From positions 124,001 through 188,000 of the forward strand of contig JAYKXP010000012.1 of NCBI GenBank assembly GCA_037176845.1: 64,000 nucleotides of DNA, written 5' to 3'. The stretch is from Paramarasmius palmivorus. Lineage: Eukaryota > Basidiomycota > Agaricomycetes > Agaricales > Marasmiaceae. A program made the translations under genes and the position numbers. Positions 40,789-51,967 of this stretch are shown here, piece after piece (within the stretch, counting starts at the first letter, position 1; every line of letters begins with the position of its first letter). The notes beneath the pieces were generated by a model. It did no database searches. It was not told the origin of the DNA and was given only the letters and a program-made list of their open reading frames with translations.

Positions 40789-41716
40789 ATGGCAATCAGA
40801 CGCCGACAACGTCGATCCCGCTCCAAGGAGAAGGATCCATCGTATGAGCGGATCATGCCATTAGCTGGTGACACCATACAGACCCTACTATTGACGCTGA
40901 ATGATATCGCAGCCTATACCAGTGTACCATATCTCTCCGACGCTTCTTCACTGGCACTAGGAATTTTGCAAGCCGTCCAAGTGCGTTCATATGTCGAATC
41001 CAAGGTTTCTCATCTGGCTGAAAATTTGCTCGACAGCAATGCCACTCGAACAAAACCGACTTCATCACCCTCGCAGAGAAGACGTGCGAGCTTGTCCTCG
41101 AGATTAACGAGACATGCAAAGCTATCGTCAGGGAAAAGTTGGGAAACAATTTCTCTGACTTCCAGGAACTCACCTCGGACCAGGTCCAAGGCCATTTTAC
41201 GCCACTTTTACAACAGCACCTGAAGAAACTGTGTGGGTAAGAGCTCATTAAATCGAAGTTTTCTATAGTACACACCATAGAATAGAACCTTCATCCAAAT
41301 CCACCACTTTTGCCTTGGCCAACGAGACCTCAATTGGCTAATACGCTTCATCAAGCAGAAATCGGATGCGGCGCAGATCGCAGATTTTAGAAGGAAGCTA
41401 GACGAAGCAACGAGTTTATTTACGGCGAGCCAACCTTTTATGCCATTCTTTCTGCACAAAAAAACTAACTCATGAATGTGTATAGATGCAATCTCTGATC
41501 GCAATTCGAGAGAGGCTTGATCGCCCTGTGCACGTGCAAGGGAGTTTGGGCTCGATGTTTGGGCCCAACTTTAGCGGAAGCATATCTGGGAGTCCTTCCT
41601 TCAATAACGTTGCTGGTGATCAGAATAACTGTTACCATGATGATAGCAGAGGAATGTTTTTGAGGTCTGGAAAAGAGGTAAAGTTCATCACACGAGGACC
41701 CAGCGTGGTTCACTGA
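40789..41716 (+). CDS. NLR-N-terminal-like protein with FNNVAGDQ motif
   Basis: Exon 1 (40789 to about 40980) encodes MAIRRRQRRSRSKEKDPS, TIQTLLLTLNDIAAYTSVPY and ASSLALGILQAVQ. Exon 2 encodes QCHSNKTDFITLAEKTCELV and a helical segment ending HLKKLC. Exon 3 has NRTFIQIHHFCLGQRDL and KSDAAQIADFRRKLDEAT. Exon 4 (from about 41486) has IAIRERLDRPVHV and ends with PSFNNVAGDQNNCYHD near the C-terminus. The layout equals the genes at 30732 and 36575: N-terminal NLR-type helices, short tail, Asn/Gly/Gln motif, no NTPase. The donor of the last intron is ambiguous (GTTTAT near 41428 fits). About 260 residues. Function unknown; adaptor or cell-death role inferred. Confidence 0.75.
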
Positions 41717-42047
41717 CTCGAAAGCATGGCGGACGGCACGGAACGAATGAAATATCTGTCATACGACAGCCAGTATGGTTTCGGTATTTATACGGCCCCT
41801 TTATTTATGGAGACAGTGTCAACCTGTATAATTATTATTATTATTCAAGATCAGAGCTCATAGCAGCCATACGATGGAATAGCATAGCTTACTCGTCACT
41901 ATCGTTTCTCCTTCCTGGGACTACGCCCCTTAGAACGTTGATCATTACTGAACTACAACTCGTGTACATCGTCTACTTATACATTAATATCATTGCGTTT
42001 CATCGGGTCCATGACTGTGGCCTGCATTCCTTTACCAGCCAACAGTT
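41717..42047. other. Intergenic region with ATT microsatellite
   Basis: Contains an (ATT)n run at about 41829-41845. No gene is seen. Confidence 0.5.
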
Positions 42048-42571
42048 CTACTTGTCTGCTATCGGGAAATCCTTTCCGGTCATACCCTTATACTGCGACC
42101 TGATCGTGTCTGCGATAGCGTTATCCTTCATCTGCTCCGCGGCAGACTCGTTATTCTGAGGACCTTGCTTGAATACATGTTCCTGTACCCAATCGATTCC
42201 TAAAATGCATCAGTATCTTTGCTCCGCGATCGTCGAGATTTCTAATATCTAATCACCTTTATCGAGACCATCTGTTTCAATTTTTATTAATGACCAAGCA
42301 AGGAAGTTCGAGACGGAGACATACCTTCTTTACGCTCGCCAGCAGCACCACCACCCATGGCATTATTAATCTTATCCATGAATCCGCCACCTGAACCGCT
42401 AACACTCCCTCCTGAAACCTGCTCTTGCGGTGCTCCGGAAACACCTCGTTTATCCATATCACCCATAATTTTGCCGAGTAAACCCTGGCCTTCGCCCTTA
42501 ACTGGGCCTTCCTGAGGCGCACCGGAGGTGTTTTGATTGTTCTTATTGAGGTTGTTTAGGAAAGAATCCAT
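42048..42571 (-). CDS. Small conserved fungal protein, glycine-rich N-terminus
   Basis: ATG 42571 opens MDSFLNNLNKNNQNTSGAPQ. A Gly/Gln-rich region with repeats of the type LLGKIMGD / FMDKINNAMGG follows, then a tiny exon DGLDK between two introns. The last exon is GIDWVQEHVFKQGPQNNESA followed by DTIRSQYKGMTGKDFPIADK, stop at 42048. This amphipathic-helix plus KDFP-type C-terminus is widespread in fungi in small, abundant, probably stress-related proteins. I do not recall a firm name and give none. The frame is intact through three exons, about 145 residues. Confidence 0.75.
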
Positions 42572-43394
42572 GTCGTTGTGATGAAGGGGATTGAAGATGT
42601 AGATACTGTCAACGACGGATGATTATTCGCTTATAAGTGACTGCAGAGACCGAATGACGACACCAGGTGGAGAGAGTGACGCAGGGCGTTGTAAGGGGTA
42701 TTCGGGAGCGTCGTGTGGGGGTATATGACGAGCCTCTACAGCTTTTTTGATTTTGGGCATATGCGACAGAGGGACCATGACCGGGGACAAGAAGAACGAG
42801 ATTGAAAGGCTTTCTCGTGTTGCGGGAGAGCTGAGAAGAGAAAGGACAGAGACTGAGGAATAGGAAGCAATTAGCGGAAGTCTGCCGACTACTAGGCGCC
42901 AATTTGGTGTCTTGCCGTTTCGCACGGTCGCCAGGTCGCCAGGTCGCTGTTTTTCAGAATCGGTTTTCGGGGCGATGGAACAGGCCGTCAGGATTGTCAC
43001 GAAGCTCTCGATTTCCTTGCCACTTCCATACTAGAGTACACCCTAGATCTAAGGCGCACATTGAGCGAATGAGGTTGTATGACACCTGAAAGCATGGGAA
43101 CTGACAGGTGAGGCTATATTGAACCCCGTATCATGCGAAACATGCTCTATTAGTGATGTATATCCATTTCCAGATATCAGCACGTTGTATGTAGTCGTGT
43201 CGATTGTGACCAGAGGGTGTGTTTGGGACGTGTTCGACTTCGACTTGGGTGCCAAATCCGCACTGCGAATGCAAAAGTACTCATTGAAGCAGCACGCAAT
43301 CCCATGACCGGGGCACAGAAATCCCCCTCCCTGTCAAGCGCTAATGCAAAGAGTCTATAGTGAGTAAGTGCGAAGGCCATCAGCTACCTGCAAC
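42572..43394. other. Intergenic region
   Basis: ORFs exist on both strands (for example 42623-43000 minus), but none has motifs, consistent introns or relatives in the window. It presumably includes the promoter of the gene at 42048-42571. Confidence 0.4.
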
Positions 43395-44012
43395 TCACCA
43401 CAAGATCTCGGAGTCGTTACTCGCGTTATACTCAGGTCCAAGCTCGACCTCAGTTTTCTGGACCTGCCCCTTTCCCAATAGTGAGCAGCTTGCGAAAATT
43501 CTCCGCCGTCGACAGTTGATGAGACATGGTTCACTGGTCAACGCTGTTTTAATTCCTTTGAGCATACTGCATGAGGTAGGTATTAGGATCCTCCAGGTCA
43601 AGGAGCGGTCGGAAGAGTGTCTCGTATAACTCTATGGACTGCGAGAAACCACCAAGCTCTTCTTCGAGGTCTTTTGAGAGGTCGTATTGATCGAAAATGC
43701 CATCAGGATGTGCGAGGCTTTCCACCGTAGGAAATCAGGCATGTAGATGCGAGCGTGGAGCTGCAGAGTCTCTCGGACAGGGTAAGGATTCAGGAATATG
43801 CCCTGCTGAAGGATCAATATCAGTTTTCATATCATAATCAAAAAAACTAGAGACGCACACAGAAGACGGCAGAGACAAATTAAAATTTCTATTTTCTTGC
43901 CCGTATTAGCCTCTTCCTTGTCTTCTCCTACGCCTCTATCGATTTTGACCCGGTCGAATATCTGCGATGAATAGGCTCTTGACTGTCGCCTGATTTGGGA
44001 GTCGAATGCCAT
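43395..44012 (-). pseudogene. Broken paralogue of the mitochondrial-presequence family
   Basis: Opens MAFDSQIRRQSRAYSSQIF, with the same R-x-Y-S site as the intact copies and the same intron position after LLC. The next exon reads LHARIYMPDFLRWKA but then loses frame near 43705-43730. The expected continuation HPDGIFDQYDLSKDL and IELYETLFRPLLDLEDP is in another frame. After the LFRP block about 80 residues are missing relative to the other copies, and a remnant VELGPEYNASNDSEIL leads to the position of the last intron. Frameshift plus internal deletion mark it as a pseudogene. It sits in tandem, same strand, downstream of the intact copy at 44314-45437. Confidence 0.75.
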
Positions 44013-44313
44013 AGCGACTTAGGACAACCGAGGATACACTGGGGGAAGCCTAGAGATTATGTCACATCTCATGTACCAAAGGAGTATAGTCGTGAGGTAA
44101 TGGATTGATGGGTGGAGAACGGCAACCAGTGCTGTAGCGCTGACGCGTCTCGTCGGCTTCGAATTCACAACCTCATCATCGCTAGGCATCACTGCATTTG
44201 AAGGATGAGCACGATACGTTATACATACAGCGCAATTTCTGACAGAATCCGCTGTTCATAGTATTCATATATCAACGTTGTAGAACATTTTACAGAATGG
44301 AACCATTCGGACT
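44013..44313. other. Spacer between pseudogene and intact copy
   Basis: About 300 bases with no ORF of note. The pseudogene's lost N-terminal region can partly be followed into 44013-44060 (CTAAGTCGCTATGG resembles the equivalent site in the intact copy). Confidence 0.4.
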
Positions 44314-45437
44314 CTAATGGGTTATCGTGTTAGGTAGCTGTTTCCTCGCTCGGCTTGCGCCATGTTGAACGTATGCTAATCTTTCAAGGCAATCGGAAGG
44401 TAGCCCAGTAATGGAACCAAGGCAGCTAATACCGTCAAGCGCTGCAGAAAGATGTTTGGTGAGCGCATGCGAGATTATCAGTGTTGGGTAACTCACCTTA
44501 GAACTTCAGGATTGTTACTCGTGTCAGGGACCTGGGGCTCTGCTTCCTTTGAGCCTGGCTCGGAGGGCTCAGTGCACGACACGCAAGGCATGTTGAGGAG
44601 TAGTAGCGTAGTGGGAATGGTCCGGGATACCATAAAATAGATGGCGCGCGCTGAGATCATGGAATGGATGAGATATTGAGAATCAGGATCTGAGTCTTTC
44701 GGTTCTGTGGACAAAATCAACATGATGAGGCAAACTACGGCCCACATTGTTGATTTCAGCTCCGCTTTCGCCCTTTCTGCATCTACCGTCGACTCTATCC
44801 CGGTATCCTGCCTATGGATATTACATATTAATGCTTTGTCCAAGGCTTTCAACTTCTTGAACATGTCTTCAGTCTCGGGGTCGCCTGGGTCAAAAAACGG
44901 CCTGAAAAGTAACTCGTACAGCTCAACGAACTGCGAGAAATCATCAAACTGTTCTTCGAGGGTTTTCTTTGGGTCCAAGATACCATCAGATTCGGCAAGG
45001 GCTTTCCATCGAAGGTAATGGGGCATATAATGGCGAAAATCTTTCAGGACTTCCAGTTTCTTCTTCTCTTCCTGAGAGTGGTACAAGGAGTACGGGATAG
45101 TGGAACCAAGTGTGAGCGCTGTTAGGAACGGTAAATATCAGTGCTCAGATCATGACAAGAGAGCCGAAAACGCACATAGAAGACTTCGAAGGCCATAAGA
45201 CTCCATCTTTTTGCCCGTGTTACTCCCATCTTTGCGTCCTCCCGAGCCTCCATCTTTACTGTTACCGGCCCTGTGCAACGTTTGCAGTGAATATGCCCTC
45301 GATTGTCGGACGATCTGCAAAGGCCTCGCAGCAATTTGGATCACACTGGTGCCATGGTGACTTAGAATGGCCCCAGTTGGAATAAATCTATAAGGATTTC
45401 CAGAGTAAAATGTTCTGGAAAGAGTGCCATGGTTCAT
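44314..45437 (-). CDS. Unknown family with mitochondrial-type presequence, copy 2
   Basis: ATG 45437 gives MNHGTLSRTFYSGNPYRF, then IAARPLQIVRQSRAYSLQT, a basic, acid-free N-terminus with a likely presequence cleavage at RAY|S. A phase-1 intron at about 45170 joins to LTLGSTIPYSLYHSQEEKK. The core has HYMPHYLRWKALAESDG, LYELLFRPFFDPGDPETEDM, a hydrophobic helix WAVVCLIMLIL and CVSCTEPSEPG. The last exon is ALDGISCLGSITGLPSDCLE, stop at 44314. It is alignable throughout with copy 1 at 38600, including intron phase. About 330 residues. Probably a mitochondrial or membrane-anchored protein; function unknown. The start was chosen because copy 1 has its ATG at the matching place. Confidence 0.78.
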
Positions 45438-45803
45438 GGATTCTGCGAGATGATAAAGGGTGTCATAAGGAAGTGATGCATTGATACGCGTCTCAGCACG
45501 GCCGGCGGCTTTTGCCGCTGCCTCCGATAATCGCACAACTTGGACCTGTACTACGATGATCTGTGTTACCCTAAACACTACCATCCTTCTGAAATCAGAT
45601 TTCATGCTAGAACACGAAAAGTTGTACATTATGGAACCCACATATGACAACGACCATCTTTCCCCAGGATTCCGTTGGTTCCCCGACGGTGCTTGTCGAA
45701 TTCTAAATGGCGAATTTTAAGAAGCACATCGTTAATTCAGTTCCGGCATGGTGAAAATGATACAGATGTATCAAGTGAGATACCTTCCTAGCCAGATACC
45801 TTC
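45438..45803. promoter_or_regulatory. Divergent upstream region
   Basis: Lies between the minus-strand copy 2 and the plus-strand EthD gene, about 365 bases. No clear core promoter elements are recognised. Confidence 0.35.
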
Positions 45804-46847
45804 ATGTGGCAGCCCACTTTCCTCACTGACCGCGTTCGAATCCTCGTTTTCTTCAAGAAGAATCCCTCTTTGTCGGATGACCAGTTCAAGCGTTATTGGC
45901 TTGAGGAGCATTCGAAAGTCATCGCTAAATTTGTCGAGAGAAGGAAGGGCTTAATAAAATATGAACAGGCAAGTCGATTCTCTCAATCAATATCCTAGGC
46001 CAAACGTTGACATGCATGACAGATGCACATCAATCAGCAAGAGCTAGTCAGATTCAAACAGATGGGTGTTCCAGTAATAGAAGGATACGACGGAGTCGTT
46101 CTCTGGGATGTCGAGTCGTTCGATAAGGTCACTGAAGTGAGTTACTTCAGCTTGAGCCTTGCACAATCCATCGCTTACCTCTATCTAGATCTGGTCCTCT
46201 GCAGAGTACTTTTCCGACGTTGTGCCCGATGAAGAGAAGTTTTGCGATCGTAAAGATGCGATTCTAGTTCGCCTGAATATCGTATCGATAAACGACCGTA
46301 GTAGCGAGTTCCCTATTCCTAGGACTGCTGCCTCACTTCCGCTGCTACAAGAAGATAGAGCAAGGATGGTGTGTATTATCAAGCGGAAGGAAGGGACGAC
46401 TATGGATGAAATGAAGAAACATTGGCTGGGGGAGCACATTAAAGTGAGCTCTCTGACGCTGTTGGGAAAGGAGATGATCAAAGTTGAACAAGTGTGTCTC
46501 TTTCTCTTCTTCTTCCCCCCAAGTACTAACGATCGCCACAGAATCATCTGGCGTCGCCGAGTCCAATTGTATCATTCAGCGAGCCACCATCCGACACCGC
46601 CCTTCCGGACTGGGATGGTATAACGCTAATTGATACACCTTCTTTCGACGTAAGTTCCAAGTCCTGTCAAGTCCTCACAATTCCATACTTCACCATAGAC
46701 GTTCCTCTATCCTGAAGATGCAAAAGCTCTTGGCGAGGATAATGCGAAATGGCTGGCCCCGGGAAAGCTGTTGATGCTCCCAGTTAACGTTGCCACGATC
46801 ATTGACAACAGTATGTGTCATATGGTCATTGAAAACTCAAAAGGCTA
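45804..46847 (+). CDS. EthD-domain protein (dimeric alpha-beta barrel)
   Basis: ATG 45804 gives MWQPTFLTDRVRILVFFKK, then SDDQFKRYWLEEHSKVIAKF, typical of the EthD ferredoxin-like fold. The fold is repeated in the second half: ARMVCIIKRKEGTTMDEMKK and HWLGEHIKVSSLT. Other exons give QQELVRFKQMGVPVIEGYDG with LWDVESFDKVTE, then WSSAEYFSDVVPDEEKF, and TFLYPEDAKALGEDNAKWL with a last exon ending in IIDN. The first intron starts with GC (CAG|GCAAGT), a rare GC-AG intron supported by a clean joined frame. Fungal EthD proteins often act in secondary metabolism or degradation, but no such cluster is visible here. The end is either 46847 without a last intron or slightly downstream. Confidence 0.8.
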
Positions 46848-47195
46848 ACACCGTGTTTACAATCGAGCGATGACTAGCCCTTGAGCTTGAGTCATAGCAT
46901 ATTCGTACACACTCAAGCTGGCTCCAGATCTCGGTGTATGTACATCCAGGGTACTCGGTGCACAAAAAAATGAACATTGATACTGCTCCGACTCGGAAGA
47001 TAAATTTTCCTTCTTCGTTCTCAGTCTGCGGTTCTCGCTGTTAGCAGCTAGGCCCGATTAAATTCGTGAATGGAAGGATGTACGCTACATGCCATACCAG
47101 CGGCCGGCAGTAATTGACAGAGAGAAAGTCCGGCAGACCTGATTGCTGTTTGAAAAACCCAATGTGGAATTACGGATAATAGAAATGTAGTGGCG
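46848..47195. other. Intergenic region
   Basis: No ORF of note between the convergent EthD and DUF6533 genes. Confidence 0.45.
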
Positions 47196-48403
47196 TTAGG
47201 CTTCGTGCCCAAGAATCGTCCGACTATCCCAAGTGGTATCGACAGTGGTGAACGCTATCTCTTGTTCCTGGGTCAATTCCATGTTCGCAAGATTTTGGAG
47301 TCGTAGTATAACCCGACAACCCTGATAAAAACATCTCAATGCTAGTATAAACTAGAGCAAGTTTAAAAACGCACTGCAGAAGATGTCAAGAAAACGAAGA
47401 GTCTAGGTCTATGGTTAATGCGAAAACTGTTGTGCACAAAAGACGCCACTTACGGGAATATAAAGAAAGAAGCGATGCCTTTCTCGAACTGACCGGCGCC
47501 GAAAGCGATTAGGATACCTAGTCAAGCGGTCAGGATTGGAGGCTCGGCGTAGAGTATGTAATCCTGTGGGATGACAAACCGAATATTGCAATAAACACAC
47601 AAAGGCCGTCTCGAGTCAGAACCGACGGGAGTGTCGGGGTGGCGGACCACGCACCCTTGAGGGACCATGTTTTTTTGAACGTCAGTGTATGAAGTATGGC
47701 TTGTGTTAGAATTTGCCCTAGCCTGGAGAATCTCAGTGAGGACAACGGCAGGCTGATGAAAGACTTACACAAAAACTGTTACTCCTGGGGTTACTCGCAA
47801 GGATCTTGAATGGAGGCAGACATGGTCCCATTCCATTTCGTACATATCCGAGTACCATGTCACCGTCCAGATGGTCATGACCAGCTGCAAAATGTTCAAT
47901 AGCAGCATACAAAGTCCTATTTTCAAGCTTCGATTGTAAAGCGCGTATACTGTTCAAAACGTCAGCTCATGCAGGAAGACTAGAAAATGGCAGGAGTCAC
48001 CTCGGAGCATCAATATAATGTGCAGGACGGAGATCATGAAATAGTATATCACGGTTTTAGTCATCATGTAGACTGCGCAAGTGAACGACGGGATTTCGGT
48101 GTAGCGATGCCTCCAAGCCGCCGATATTATGACATGGCATCTGGAAGAGCGATTAAGACTCAAAAAAAAAAGATCGTAACGCACGTAGCTCACACTTGGA
48201 AGGCCAACCCAAGATATCTCGAGATCAGATAAAGTGCTTTTACCATGTCCTGCCGCTGTGGGGATCTAATGTATCGAGATTGAGCTATATAGACCATTGA
48301 AAGAGGAAAAGTACACTGGCCTCCATATCGCTATCCGCTCTTCGCGCCGAACGAGGTACATATCGTAGGTGGTCAATGCGAGGCCGAGACCTAAACCGAG
48401 CAT
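47196..48403 (-). CDS. DUF6533-type membrane protein
   Basis: From about 48403 the sequence reads MLGLGLGLALTTYDMYLVRR and EERIAIWR. Then come a hydrophobic exon near 47940-47820 (RSLKIGLCMLLLNILQLVM), QAILHTLTFKKTWSLKGAW, SVLTRDGLCVFIAIF, and a last exon RLQNLANMELTQEQEIAFTT ending GHEA at 47196. The TYD plus IWR start, a short loop followed by the LLRDG-IYF-like segment (here LTRDGLCVFIAIF), and the hydrophilic tail fit the agaricomycete DUF6533 family of membrane proteins. Several introns remain unresolved, and the start may lie upstream (an ATG near 48470 is out of frame without a further intron). Function unknown. Confidence 0.55.
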
Positions 48404-48790
48404 TAGAGCTACAAGTGCGATGTATGGGGAAGAACGGCACACGAACAGGATGAGATGAGTCGAGCGTTCATTGAAGTATAGTCATCACCGTGTCTCCTGT
48501 TCCTTTATATGCTACCTGATAGAATTTTAAGCATTGATACCGTTAACTTCATTATCCCCTAACACACCTTGACGCCCCAATGGCACTCAGTATTATGCAT
48601 TGAAAATCGGACTCGGACTTGATGACACGGGAGCAGAAACTTTGCAGGGTTGTGAGCACCTATGAGGCAATACATATGATATATACAGCTTTAGAGTATG
48701 CAGTCACCTTCCAAGATACCGACGGACCATTACGATGAATTTAACCGCCCTTCAACCCCACACTTTGGGTCCGAGAAATTGCTTTCTCTG
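48404..48790. other. Intergenic region
   Basis: About 390 bases covering the probable 5' region of the DUF6533 gene and the 3' flank of the GMC gene; nothing else recognised. Confidence 0.4.
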
Positions 48791-51146
48791 TCATCTCCCA
48801 GTGGCCGCCCATGCCTTCTTGATCAAGTCCGCCGCTCTCTCAGCAACAATGTAAACTGGTGCCTGCGTATGCACACTCGGAATGAAAGGCTATTGTTCAA
48901 ATTTGGTCATCTCCAAGTCAATATGCCACACGGATGAGATATACTCACGAAAATGGAAGCGTCAACTACTCTCAATCCAGTCGCACCCTTGATCCTCAGA
49001 TCAGGATCGACCACTCCCCAAGAAGCATTCACTGGAGACATTGCCGCCGTACTAACTGGGTGAGCTCCGGTGCCCATTATACCCTTTGTGAAGGCATCAA
49101 TCTCCGCATCAGAGGCACCTTCAAGGTTCACTCGTATACCACCGGCGCCCACAGCCTCGAACGACGACAGGTAGCCGTCCCAGACACTGGCCGTAAGGAA
49201 CTTGACAGATTTCCTAACGGATTCGCGTAGGGCCCTGACGTCGAAATCTGTGGTAAGGTATGCCGGGTCAATGAGCGGTGGAGAGAAGGGGTTGGTATTA
49301 TTGATAGTAACAGAACCACCTAGAGTTATTAGGGGCAGTCAGGGGCCAACCAAGATGATGGGGAATTAAAAGCTGCTCACGGGAAGTTGGGGAGATGACA
49401 CGGGCAGTCATACCGATGAAATGCCCGGTACTGGGAAGAGCGGTGCCTACCAGGCCATTCTTGAGGATATGGATCAGCTTGGAAAGATGGTCTGGCTTGC
49501 ACGGAAACCTACAGATACTCCCAACTCGATATGTCCCGAGTCCGGTCCTGGAGCAGGATCCTCTCCCAGCTCCTCCACAAGGTCATCCAGCTTCATGAAT
49601 ATCAAGTGATGGGCAAACGTATCAACCAGCGGCCCTCCTTGACCGCTCATCCATCTTGCAAGTAGCTCGTTCTTCAGCGTCTGATTCCTCGAAATGTCAT
49701 CAAAAGTATCGTTTGAATTGACAAAAAAATTGATGCCTATTCGCATGTGATCTGTGAGGTTGCGGCCTACATCTGGCAGGTTGAGTATAGGTGTGATGTT
49801 GAGCAGTGGCGACGAGAGTTGCGCAGGATCTCCGATGCCGGATAATTGAAGAATTTGAGGTGTTCCTATAGATCCGGCGCAGAGTAATAGCTCTTTGGCG
49901 GCAGAAACTCGATGCCGTGTACCTGAAGGACCTCGTTAAGCCAAGGTAACCATAGAACCAGCTTGAACCTGACAAACCATTGATACTTTGCGTAAACTCA
50001 ACACCTTTTATCTTGAGACCATCCCCGTCATCCTTGGATATCGTTGGAAGCATCTTCGTCGCACGACTGTTCACCAACACATGCAGATTGGGTCTTGCAA
50101 TGAATTCCGGGGCAAGATATGAAGTGGCAGCACTACTCCGATTGCCTTGTGTTGTTACTGTAACTTGCGCCCATCCTAAACCGAATTAGAACTGCACCCG
50201 GTCTGAACAAGACGTGAAACCTCACCTAAACCCAACTGACGTCCAGTATTATAATCCAGGTTGAACGCAAACTCGTCGCCGAGCTCCTGAGACGCCGCCA
50301 ACACACGTTCGTCGATGGGCTGAGGGTACCCTGGCAGACTGACCGAATTCACCCCCGTGAGGCTATGCGCCCTCGGATCGTACTGTCCGGATGTGTCATG
50401 TCCATCGGCAGGAGGAACTAATTTCTCAGTCTAAAAACAGGGTGGGTCCAGTGTCCATCAACGACGAAACCCGTAACATACCTTGAACGCATATGGCTGA
50501 ATAGCATCCCACGACCACCCTGGATCACCGGTGACGTTGGCGTAGCGATCGAAATCATCGACAGTCCCACGAGAATAGAAAAGTCCGTCTGTTGAGTAGG
50601 GTAGGTCCACCGGTCAGGGTCAGGGTCAGGACAACGAGAGAAAACAGCAGTGACACTAACTGACTGAACTGCTCCCGCCCAGGATGAATCCATGAGGAAA
50701 TCCGACAGTGCGGCCGTTTAGACCTGACTGCGGCGTTGTGGTGTAGTTGAAATCATATACTGGGTTGGTAGGACTAGCGAGGAACGGAACTTGAGTTTGG
50801 AGAGCGCCCTCATTGCTAAGAGACTAGTTTAGTTGCTTTCAAAGGTTTGAGAATAAAATTCCAAGCATACCTTGGTCCTGCTTCCAGTACCAGCACCGTC
50901 GTGCACCGACCAGTCCGGGTTCTCCGTCAACCTGTGGGCAAGAACGCTTCCTGCTGTACCACCTGATAACGAAGAGTAATATCAAGAGTACCGTCTGAAT
51001 GCATTGAAGCTATACTTACCACCGATAACAACGAAGTCATATTCATCCGAAGGAAGTTCAGTGGCGTCATGGTAGAGCGCTGCTGAAGCAACAAAAGCGC
51101 GCAGAACCAAAGAGGTGAGTATCTCGTGTGTGCGTATAGCTCTCAT
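48791..51146 (-). pseudogene. Secreted GMC oxidoreductase (aryl-alcohol-oxidase-like), frameshifted
   Basis: FAD enzyme of the glucose-methanol-choline family. ATG 51146 opens a signal peptide (EILTSLVLRAFVASAAL), then DEYDFVVIGG|GTAGSVLAHRL. Further blocks are GFPHGFILGGSSSVNGLFYS, DPGWSWDAIQPYAFK, KELLLCAGSIGTPQILQLSG, NLPDVGRNLTDHMR, NNTNPFSPPLIDPAYLTTDF, the catalytic His region GAHPVSTAAMSPVNASWG and the last exon FIPSVHTQAPVYIVAERAAD, stop 48791. All exons join in frame except one. After NPDWSV a 10-base direct duplication at about 50893-50908 shifts the frame. The expected VLVLEAGPSNEGAL follows only in the +1 frame. Without the duplication the gene would read through, so this allele looks recently disabled unless it is an assembly error. 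Confidence 0.8.
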
Positions 51147-51967
51147 TGGGAGAAAGTGAGATTGAGTCTAAAGCAAAACTTTTCGTGCATTTAAAAGCAC
51201 TTGACAGGCACTGAGAAATGGGGAAAACCAGGTCACATTGTGCAGTGGATCAGTAAAACTTACGGTAGTCTTCCTTAGAGCTTCGCGAGCCGATGTTCTT
51301 GTTCCTAACACCCATCAAGTGACGAAGACTAAGACCTGATGATAACAGCACTCTAAAAGGGTCGAGCTGAGAATCGTTCTGATTCGCCGATTGGTACGGT
51401 AGGTCTTTGGAGATAGAGCCTGAGCGTCAGCAAATTATCATCAGATTGTCAAACTCGGCTTACCTTGAAGAGGCGCCAGAGGTTATGGTGCTGGATCTCT
51501 ATAATGGGCGCAAACTATGTCATATGAAAGTCCTGAGAAGAATACAGACTGTATTAGATTGGAGTAAAGCCATCACCAAGGGAAGAAACGCACACAGAAG
51601 GCGATCCGAGCAGCGGACCCATCGTCAGATATCCCTTCTCTCGTGCATTTCCGTCACCTTTTGTTCTCCATATGACTCTTTCTATGGTGGGTCCTGTAGA
51701 TCTTGGACACGCCGACCTTCTTGACATTGAAGCCCCTGGCCCACATGATAGGGCATATTCTTTGCTAGTAGTACCTCGTTACTGAGCGATGCGAACCTCA
51801 AGACCAAAAGGAATCCGAATCCGAGCGCCTCGGGGCAAAGAGTGAGAATGATAGATGAAATTGTTTTGAGGCCATGGTGGCAGAGAAAAAGCGACGCGCC
51901 TAATAGGCTGACAGTGCCTTACAGTGCAATTCGTCGATTCATTTTCTTCTCACGCGCTCACTCAGTC
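51147..51967. other. Intergenic region
   Basis: A plus-strand ORF at 51407-51724 has no recognisable motif and no clear splice partners; otherwise empty. It is the upstream side of both flanking genes. Confidence 0.4.

Noticed and set aside
42623..43000. Minus-strand 125-codon ORF
   Set aside because: No motif, no partner exons, and opposite-strand ORFs are of similar quality.
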